Shown: positions 1 through 4,966 of the stretch, piece after piece | Layout: every line of letters begins with the position of its first letter | How positions within the stretch are numbered: the stretch's first letter is position 1 | Assembly: GCF_052115865.1 (NCBI RefSeq) | Contig: NZ_JBQKME010000024.1 | Coordinates: 1-10,480, forward strand | Reading direction: 5' to 3' | Source of the DNA: Fundicoccus_A sp052115865 | Lineage (GTDB): Bacteria; Bacillota; Bacilli; Lactobacillales; Aerococcaceae | Length of the DNA stretch: 10,480 bases | Translations under genes and position numbers: made by a program | The notes under the pieces: generated by a model | Seen by the model: only the letters and a program-made list of their open reading frames with translations | Told to the model about the DNA's origin: nothing | Databases searched by the model: none

Positions 1-39
1 GTTAAAGAAGATGGCCTAATAGAACGAACTAAATTATAG
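1..39 (+). CDS. Possible 3' end of a gene entering from the left edge
   Basis: Frame 1 is open from the first base and ends at TAG (37-39), giving the tail VKEDGLIERTKL. The other two forward frames stop within the first 20 bases. Thirteen residues' worth of sequence is too short to recognise a family. The same bases read on the minus strand carry a TATAAT box that fits the mobile-element-end interpretation of 1-110, so this open frame may be chance. Low confidence. Confidence 0.25.
   Translation, partial: VKEDGLIERTKL
33..38 (-). promoter_or_regulatory. Candidate -10 box of a left-pointing promoter
   Basis: TATAAT lies on the minus strand within TACTATAATTTAGTT, beginning 70 bases in from the outer end of the repeat at 110. 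The right copy has TACTATAATTAAGTT at nearly the same place (10450-10464). No clear -35 is visible, so this call rests on the parallel between the two edges. It would drive a gene to the left of the window, plausibly a transposase. Confidence 0.35.
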
Positions 40-52
40 TACAAAAATAAGC

Positions 53-73
53 CAGTATGCTTGAAACATACTG
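53..73. terminator. Hairpin inside the left repeat end, likely read-in terminator
   Basis: CAGTATG (53-59) pairs with CATACTG (67-73) around a 7-nt loop. On the minus strand the stem is followed by GCTTATTTTTGT, a usable T-tract. On the plus strand the tail is the weaker ACCTAGTTTTGTT. The minus-strand reading would stop transcription entering the putative element from the window interior, as many insertion sequences do at their ends. The plus-strand reading would end whatever gene stops at 39. Confidence 0.5.
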
Positions 74-86
74 ACCTAGTTTTGTT

Positions 87-110
87 ACCAACATCAAAAA
101 TTGAAGAACC
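87..110 (-). repeat. Left copy of 24-bp edge repeat (insertion-sequence-like end)
   Basis: Read on the minus strand from 110, these 24 bases begin GGTTCTTCAATTTTTG and match 10370-10393 on the plus strand at 23 of 24 positions, the one difference being T/C at the seventh base. The outer GG faces the window interior, so the element would extend left, out of the window. A terminal inverted repeat starting with GG, then a hairpin and a -10 box, resembles ISL3-family ends. That family assignment is inference; the match itself is seen directly. Confidence 0.7.
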
Positions 111-117
111 TAAATAA

Positions 118-153
118 AGACTACAGTGAAATGGACTGTAGTCTTTTTGTTTT
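118..153. terminator. Rho-independent terminator, possibly bidirectional
   Basis: A perfect 10-bp stem, AGACTACAGT (118-127) with ACTGTAGTCT (135-144), has a 7-nt loop and is followed by TTTTGTTTT on the plus strand. On the minus strand the stem lies 22 bases past the stop codon of the ComK-like gene and is followed by TTATTTA, after which the left edge repeat begins at once. It probably ends the ComK-like transcript and also insulates it from the left. Confidence 0.8.
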
Positions 154-165
154 GAGCAGTGATAT

Positions 166-921
166 TTATTTTAGAGGGGTTAAAAGGGAATGGCTAAAAT
201 CGATTAAGTGTTGTGAGTTGATTGGGAAGTCGTGCTTAAAGTTGAAGGGGTAGTCTTGAAAGAAATGGTTTTGTCTATCTGTGGGGTTGTTAACGTCTAG
301 TTGATAATGGAGGCGTGAAAGTTGTTGGTTGTAGTGGTGGTTCCAAAGATTAGACAGATGGTAGGAACTGTCGACTTGTTTTAAAATGATTGATTTGCGG
401 AAGAGAATTGGGATGCGGATATTTAGATGGGTATTGATGTTGCTGGGGATAAAGAATTCTATTGGGTGTTCGCCTTTTCTTTTAGAACAAATCATTTGGC
501 TACACAAACTAGCGTTGATCCAATCGGGGTGATGTTCAATTTTGTTTGGGATTCTGTAAAAAATTAGGTTTCCATGCACATAGGGGAATATTGTTCGAGG
601 TTGTTTAGTGGTTGCTTGTAAGAAATGAGACCATTTTTGATAAGTAAAACCTGTCGCTTTAAAAATTTGTTCAGCAACCCAGTTGGTTGAACGAGAGGAT
701 ACCCATATTTGACCGGACTGGTCTAGGATAAGGCTGCGCAGAAAGGGATGTAAGAGTGTAATGTTTCTGATATAAACAACAGGTAAACTTGGAAGGGAAG
801 ATTCGATGAGATGTCGGCTATTTTCGAGATAAGTCGTTAAATCAAAATCGACTTGTGGACTAAAAATGAGGCTGCTTGACTGATTTGAAGGTTTATTGTG
901 AGCTAGATTTATGAGTGTCAT
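166..921 (-). CDS. Tentative ComK-family competence regulator-like protein
   Basis: Encodes 251 aa from the ATG at 921-919, preceded by a near-perfect TAGGAGG eight bases upstream. A longer frame reaches 966 but has no ribosome site, so the shorter start is chosen. There is no signal peptide or membrane segment, so the protein is cytoplasmic. The middle (about residues 106-180) resembles the ComK core: K-x-P, then N-x-I-F (118-121), then P-x-W-I (132-135), followed by an alternating hydrophobic stretch. ComK activates DNA-uptake genes in Bacillus and Listeria. The protein is longer than B. subtilis ComK (192 aa), with extra sequence at both ends, is rich in His, Asn and Gln, and lacks the usual Cys before W-I. 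It stands alone and divergent from the baeRF-like gene. The family call is from pattern memory only, so a hypothetical protein is the alternative. Confidence 0.45.
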   Translation of the reverse strand: MTLINLAHNKPSNQSSSLIFSPQVDFDLTTYLENSRHLIESSLPSLPVVYIRNITLLHPFLRSLILDQSGQIWVSSRSTNWVAEQIFKATGFTYQKWSHFLQATTKQPRTIFPYVHGNLIFYRIPNKIEHHPDWINASLCSQMICSKRKGEHPIEFFIPSNINTHLNIRIPILFRKSIILKQVDSSYHLSNLWNHHYNQQLSRLHYQLDVNNPTDRQNHFFQDYPFNFKHDFPINSQHLIDFSHSLLTPLK

Positions 922-949
922 CAGTTTCCTCCTAAAAATTAAGTTATTA

Positions 950-960
950 AATCGAATATA
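950..960 (-). promoter_or_regulatory. Candidate extended -10 promoter of the ComK-like gene
   Basis: On the minus strand the sequence TGTGCTATATTCG contains a TGC-TATATT extended -10, about 30 bases before the ATG at 921. No convincing -35 stands 16-18 bases upstream. A short inverted repeat, ACTGA (975-979) and TCAGT (987-991), lies just upstream and could be an operator. Support is weak. Confidence 0.3.
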
Positions 961-1075
961 GCACACTTATGAAGACTGAACTATAATCAGTTTTTACGAC
1001 CTTTTAGTTGAATAAGGAATATCATTGGTAAATTGTAAATTATTATTAATTTAAAGAAAACGTCCCTTTAAACAT

Positions 1076-1101
1076 TGATAACGTTTACTGAATTCGTTGC
1101 A
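1076..1101 (+). promoter_or_regulatory. cre-like operator plus CGTTGCA element
   Basis: TGATAACGTTTACT (1076-1089) matches the catabolite-responsive element consensus TGWNANCGNTNWCA at 13 of 14 positions; the final base differs. Six bases later comes CGTTGCA (1095-1101). The same pair, with 8 bases between, occurs upstream of phnD. The site lies 19 bases upstream of the -35 box, where CcpA more often activates than represses. The binding protein is inferred. Confidence 0.45.
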
Positions 1102-1107
1102 TTTTGC

Positions 1108-1136
1108 TTTACATCGTATTCTTCTTAATCTACAAT
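1108..1136 (+). promoter_or_regulatory. Sigma-A promoter of the baeRF-like gene
   Basis: TTTACA (1108-1113) and TACAAT (1131-1136) are separated by exactly 17 bases. This is a strong vegetative promoter match. Transcription would start near 1143, about 25 bases before the ATG. Confidence 0.7.
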
Positions 1137-1168
1137 TAAAGTTACTAATAGTAAAGGGATGTGATTGA

Positions 1169-2278
1169 ATGCAAGAACTTTTAACATTTCCAACAGAAGA
1201 ACTATTTCAGGATGATCAGCTGTATTTAACAATCAGTTTAGATACAGAGCTTAGCCCGATTAATTCGGATAAAAACCGAATTAAATTGGATCAATTGATA
1301 AAAAAAGCTGAACAAGTCGGTAAGGAGAATTATGATCCGGATGTTGTCGCAAAATTAATTAAAGGTGCGAAAGATTTCCAAAAAGATGCCGATTTCCAAG
1401 AAATGGGTATGAGTAATTTGGTGATTATTGTGACGGCAGATGAGACCTATTACTATCGCTTAGAACGTCCGATTGAAGAAGGCGTTACCCTGTCTGAAAG
1501 ACCTAATTTGTCCGCTATTATTGAAAACTATCAGTATGTAACAACTTATCATCTACTTGTATTAAGCCGTGAAAAAATGCGTTTGTTTGTCGGTCAGCAA
1601 GAACGTTTGACAGAAGTTGATTTATCTCATGATGAAGATGCACCTGTTGATGTTGCGACAGCTCTTGGGGAGGAATATACGCAGATTTCGATGAATGCCG
1701 AAGGTGGGATTTTCCACGGTCAGTCGGATACTAGCTCTGAAAAAGAAATTGATTTGGAAAATTACTTTAGAATTGTTGACAGGTATGTTTATGAAAACTA
1801 TTCAAAAGAAACCCAATACCCACTAGTATTGTTTGCCCTAACTGAAAATGTGGCTGAATTCCGTCGTATTTCTAAAAATAAATACCTCAGTGAATTTCCA
1901 ATTGAAGCTTCGCCTATGCAATTATCTGATAATGAAATTAAAGAACGTATGGCAGCTCATTTAAATCATGTGGTTGAAGCTCGCCATCAAGATTTAATGG
2001 ATCGTTTTAATGAGACTACCCCACAATATAAATTAGAATCACAATATAATGACCTTGCTTTTTCAAGCTTACAAGGTCGAATTGATTTCTTGTTGATTCA
2101 AAAAGGGCTTGAAGTGACCGGAACAATTGATGAAGACGGCCAATATGTTCCAAGTCCCAAAGATGATTATTTAAGTCGTTTGATTTGGAATACCGTTCGT
2201 GCTAAAGGCCGCGTGTATATACTCGATGCTGAGAAAATGCCTCAAGGTATGCAAATCGCTGCTGTTCTACGTTATTAA
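1169..2278 (+). CDS. baeRF-family protein (bacterial archaeo-eukaryotic release factor-like)
   Basis: Encodes 369 aa, with AAAGGGATGTG just upstream of the ATG. No signal peptide or membrane segment is seen, so it is cytoplasmic. The layout fits the baeRF group, bacterial relatives of eRF1/Pelota: an N-terminal region, a second hydrophobic-strand region (LLVLSREKMRLFVG, 129-142), then GGIFHGQSD (179-187), a middle domain opening with PLVLFAL (218-224), and the family-typical end AAVLRY (364-369), preceded by GRVYIL (347-352). eRF1/Pelota enzymes release or rescue peptidyl-tRNA on ribosomes. In baeRF proteins this role is predicted and not proven, and no canonical GGQ loop is visible here. The gene is monocistronic with its own promoter and terminator. 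The family is fairly sure; the subfamily (baeRF3- or baeRF7-like) cannot be fixed by eye. Confidence 0.65.
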   Translation: MQELLTFPTEELFQDDQLYLTISLDTELSPINSDKNRIKLDQLIKKAEQVGKENYDPDVVAKLIKGAKDFQKDADFQEMGMSNLVIIVTADETYYYRLERPIEEGVTLSERPNLSAIIENYQYVTTYHLLVLSREKMRLFVGQQERLTEVDLSHDEDAPVDVATALGEEYTQISMNAEGGIFHGQSDTSSEKEIDLENYFRIVDRYVYENYSKETQYPLVLFALTENVAEFRRISKNKYLSEFPIEASPMQLSDNEIKERMAAHLNHVVEARHQDLMDRFNETTPQYKLESQYNDLAFSSLQGRIDFLLIQKGLEVTGTIDEDGQYVPSPKDDYLSRLIWNTVRAKGRVYILDAEKMPQGMQIAAVLRY

Positions 2279-2302
2279 TTTTCAAATAAATATCACTGCG
2301 AA

Positions 2303-2336
2303 AGTCAGCTATGTTCGCGCATAGTTGGCTTTTTTT
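2303..2336 (+). terminator. Terminator of the baeRF-like gene
   Basis: An 11-bp stem (2303-2313 with 2320-2330, two G-U pairs) around the loop TTCGCG is followed by six further T residues. It lies 25 bases past the stop codon. Confidence 0.9.
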
Positions 2337-2372
2337 GTGCGATAAAATATGGCAGAGATATTTAGTTTGGAT

Positions 2373-2389
2373 TGTAAAAGAAGTGTATT
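2373..2389 (+). promoter_or_regulatory. WalR-like box upstream of the LysM-amidase gene
   Basis: TGTAAA-AGAAG-TGTATT matches the WalR (YycF) consensus TGTWAH-N5-TGTWAH at 11 of 12 defined positions. It ends five bases before the -35 box of the downstream promoter, a typical activator position. WalRK controls cell-wall hydrolase genes in many Firmicutes, which fits the gene it precedes. Regulator identity is inference. Confidence 0.5.
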
Positions 2390-2393
2390 ATAG

Positions 2394-2421
2394 TTGAAAC
2401 ATTTAAATGTTAATATATACT
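2394..2421 (+). promoter_or_regulatory. Promoter of the LysM-amidase gene
   Basis: TTGAAA (2394-2399) and TATACT (2416-2421) are spaced by 16 bases. The start of transcription would be near 2428, about 30 bases before the TTG start codon. Confidence 0.6.
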
Positions 2422-2458
2422 TACGAATTCAAAAGATTTTTTTAAGGAGTGTTATTGA

Positions 2459-4735
2459 TTGGAAAAGAAGGTAATGCGTAAACGGAAAGGGAAATGGATT
2501 GCGGTTTCAACATCGTTAATTGCTTCTCTGACATTAATTTCTCAGTCTGGGCAAGCGATTATGGCACAGGAAGTTTCAGACGATAATGCTTCTGGAGACA
2601 ATCTCCAATGGACTGCTGATGCGCCGGAAGTTTCTTGGCAGGATATACCGTCAGAAAGTGATTCGGAAGTGACTGTTGATGAGCTTATTAGTGAATCGGT
2701 TGAAGAAGTTTCTGAAACAGATGTGGTTGAAGAACTTCCAGTAGAAGATGTTGTCGAGGAAGAATCAATTGTTGTTGAAGAAGATCCAGAAGTAGAATCA
2801 ATTGATGAAACTGAAACGACTGAAATTGAAGAAGTAGAAGCTGATGAAGTTGAAACAGTTGTTGAAGAAGAAGCTATTGAAGCAGTTTCTGGCGATGAAC
2901 ATGTGGATTTACCAGAAGAGACCGAATCAGTTGAGGAAACTGTAGTCCAAGAAGAAGTTGTTGAACCTATGTCAACGACTTATGCCGCTCCAATCAATAC
3001 ACAACAAAGCTCAGTGACTGTTTCTAAACATACTATCGCTCCTGGCGATACTCTGTGGTCATTGGCACAGCGCAATAACACAACCGTAGACAACCTTAAA
3101 AAATGGAATAATTTATCGAGTAATACTATTGTAGTGAATCAATCGCTTTATCTTTCAAATCCAGAAACAAGCGCTCAAGTTAATGATGCACCTCGTCAAG
3201 CAGAAGTAAATAATTATACGATTAACTATGGCGATACTTTATATGCGATTGCCCAACGTCACAATGTGACCGTCAGCGATTTGAAAAAATGGAATAACCT
3301 AACTAGCGATATTATTTATACTAATGCTAATTTAATTATTTCAAATCCAAATTCAGTGACTGAGGAGCAACCAATTGAACCAGAAGTCCCTGTAGTTGAA
3401 GAAAAAGAAGAAGCGGAAGTAGAGACGCCCGTCGTTGTAAAACCAACTAGTCCGCAAAATTATGTCGTTAAAAGCGGCGATACTTTATATGCGATCGCTC
3501 TGCGTAATGGTGTAACCGTTAATCAACTACGTGAATGGAACAATATTTCAGGTTCACTGATTCATGTCAATCGTGTGTTGATCGTTTCAGACCCGAATGC
3601 GGTTGTACATGAACCAGAAGAAGAGCAAATCGAAGTGCCAGAAGTACCGGAAGTTCCAGAAGTCGATGAAGAAGAACAAGTCGAACCAGAAGAACCAGAA
3701 GAACCAGTAGAAGAAGTCGACGAAGAAGATCAAACAGAACCAGAAGAACCAGAAGAACCAGTAGATGAAGTTGAACAGCCAGTTACTGAAAACCCTACAG
3801 CACCGATTTATTACACGGTGAAGAGTGGCGATACTTTATATGCGATTGCCCGTCAAAAAAATGTGACGGTTGATCAATTGCGTGAATGGAATAACATTTC
3901 AGGTTCGCTGATTCATGTTAATCGTTCATTGATTGTTTCAGATCCGAATGCGGTTGTGGATGAAGAAGAAAATGAGGAAATCGAAGTTCCAGACAATCCA
4001 GAAGTACCGGAAGAACCAGAAGTTCCAGAGACTCCTGAAGAACAAGAAGTAGAAACCCCAAGCGAAAGTGGACAAACTCATACGGTTAAACGTGGTGAAT
4101 ATCTCTATGCCATTGCACAACAATATGGTGTTACAGTAAATCAATTACGTGAATGGAATCAATTATCAAGTGATTTAATCTTTACTCATATGGAGTTAAT
4201 AGTTTCAAATCCTAATGGACAAACGACTAATCCAGATAAAGATTCAGAAAAACCTACAACGCCAGAAACACCGGAAAAAGTAGGAGTTGATTTTACTAAT
4301 GTCAGCCAAAGGGCTCAATCAGTTGTTGAGTGGTTCCAAGAACGCGAAGGTCAGACAACTTACTCCATGGTTTATCGTAATGGACCAAGTAGCTATGATT
4401 GTTCAAGTGCTGTCTTTAGTGCCCTAATTTCAGCCGGTTATCTAAATGAAGGGCATTGGTTAGGAACGACTGAGACTTTATATAACTATGAAGGCTCACT
4501 CTTGACGGCTATTTCTCGTGATCAAGTACGTGCAGGTGATATTTTTGTTTCAGGAATTAAAGGTCAATCACTTGGTTCGGGTGGACATACTGGGGTTGCT
4601 TTAAGTAATGATCAAATTATTCATTCAAATTATCGAGACAATGGTATTTCAACTACAGCCATTGAAGGCTATACTTCCTCTGGCAATACTCCAACTTACT
4701 GGTATCGTTTAAACGAAACCTTTAAAACGAGATAG
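2459..4735 (+). CDS. Secreted peptidoglycan hydrolase: five LysM domains plus Amidase_5
   Basis: Encodes 758 aa from a TTG start placed nine bases after AAGGAG (2444-2449). The next in-frame ATG (2474) has no well-spaced ribosome site. Residues 1-36 form a signal peptide (basic start, hydrophobic 14-28, cleavage probably after IMA). An acidic Glu/Val-rich stretch (about 40-170) precedes five LysM domains near 190-233, 253-296, 335-378, 452-495 and 540-584, joined by Glu/Pro/Val linkers. LysM binds N-acetylglucosamine-containing glycans. The C-terminus (about 608-755) is an NlpC/P60-related Amidase_5 domain closely resembling phage Dp-1 Pal: YSM, GPSSYDCSS with catalytic Cys648, TETL, RAGDIF, GGHTG with His710, and IIHSNY. 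Dp-1 Pal cleaves the N-acetylmuramoyl-L-alanine bond, so amidase activity is likely, though an endopeptidase is possible. No sortase motif is seen. It probably acts in wall turnover or cell separation. Confidence 0.9.
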   Translation: MEKKVMRKRKGKWIAVSTSLIASLTLISQSGQAIMAQEVSDDNASGDNLQWTADAPEVSWQDIPSESDSEVTVDELISESVEEVSETDVVEELPVEDVVEEESIVVEEDPEVESIDETETTEIEEVEADEVETVVEEEAIEAVSGDEHVDLPEETESVEETVVQEEVVEPMSTTYAAPINTQQSSVTVSKHTIAPGDTLWSLAQRNNTTVDNLKKWNNLSSNTIVVNQSLYLSNPETSAQVNDAPRQAEVNNYTINYGDTLYAIAQRHNVTVSDLKKWNNLTSDIIYTNANLIISNPNSVTEEQPIEPEVPVVEEKEEAEVETPVVVKPTSPQNYVVKSGDTLYAIALRNGVTVNQLREWNNISGSLIHVNRVLIVSDPNAVVHEPEEEQIEVPEVPEVPEVDEEEQVEPEEPEEPVEEVDEEDQTEPEEPEEPVDEVEQPVTENPTAPIYYTVKSGDTLYAIARQKNVTVDQLREWNNISGSLIHVNRSLIVSDPNAVVDEEENEEIEVPDNPEVPEEPEVPETPEEQEVETPSESGQTHTVKRGEYLYAIAQQYGVTVNQLREWNQLSSDLIFTHMELIVSNPNGQTTNPDKDSEKPTTPETPEKVGVDFTNVSQRAQSVVEWFQEREGQTTYSMVYRNGPSSYDCSSAVFSALISAGYLNEGHWLGTTETLYNYEGSLLTAISRDQVRAGDIFVSGIKGQSLGSGGHTGVALSNDQIIHSNYRDNGISTTAIEGYTSSGNTPTYWYRLNETFKTR
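3677..3784 (+). repeat. Tandem 54-bp repeat in the third linker of the LysM-amidase
   Basis: Two adjacent 54-base units (3677-3730 and 3731-3784) encode QVEPEEPEEPVEEVDEED and QTEPEEPEEPVDEVEQPV. The flanking LysM domains 3 and 4 are also nearly identical, sharing REWNNISGSLIHVNR and LIVSDPNAVV. The stretch probably grew by in-frame duplication and may vary in copy number between strains. Confidence 0.75.
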
Positions 4736-4751
4736 GATGAAATAGGGATGG

Positions 4752-4780
4752 AGAGATCAAGCTTTTCTTGGTCTCTTTTT
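4752..4780 (+). terminator. Terminator of the LysM-amidase gene
   Basis: AGAGATCAAG (4752-4761) pairs with CTTGGTCTCT (4767-4776) around the loop CTTTT, with one G-U pair. Further T residues follow. It lies 16 bases past the stop codon. Confidence 0.9.
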
Positions 4781-4890
4781 ACAATTTATATTTAATGCTG
4801 TATAACTAATTTGTACACATGCTAATAATAAGGATAAATACAATAGATTAGTTTTATTCGTATTATTATTGGTAATTACAAGGCTAATCG

Positions 4891-4919
4891 TGGAGAGATA
4901 TACGGTTAAATGATACAAT
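4891..4919 (+). promoter_or_regulatory. Candidate promoter of the eight-LysM gene
   Basis: TGGAGA (4891-4896) and TACAAT (4914-4919) are spaced by 17 bases, and TGA directly before TACAAT makes an extended -10. The distance to the ATG is about 47 bases. No WalR-like box is visible here, unlike the neighbouring amidase gene. Confidence 0.5.
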
Positions 4920-4966
4920 ATAGTTATACGAAATAAAATTCTAATGGAAAATTAGGAGTGGCACAT

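Noticed and set aside
922..966. Longer N-terminus for the ComK-like gene starting at 966
   Set aside because: The ATG at 921-919 has TAGGAGG at ideal distance, and the longer start has no ribosome site.
3938..4144. Minus-strand open frame in the LysM-amidase gene
   Set aside because: It is an Ile/Phe-rich shadow of the Glu/Pro linker and LysM 5 coding sequence, with no supported start or family.
4800..4890. Second promoter (TTGTAC at 4811 with TACAAT at 4839) and AT-rich inverted repeats before the eight-LysM gene
   Set aside because: The spacing of 22 bases is too long, and the repeats are simple TAA/TTA runs expected by chance in AT-rich DNA.
4958..4966. GTG start for the eight-LysM protein
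   Set aside because: The GTG overlaps the TAGGAG ribosome site that serves the ATG at 4967.
4736..4966. WalR-like box upstream of the eight-LysM gene
   Set aside because: Only single half-sites such as ATTACA are present, with no second half at the right spacing on either strand.
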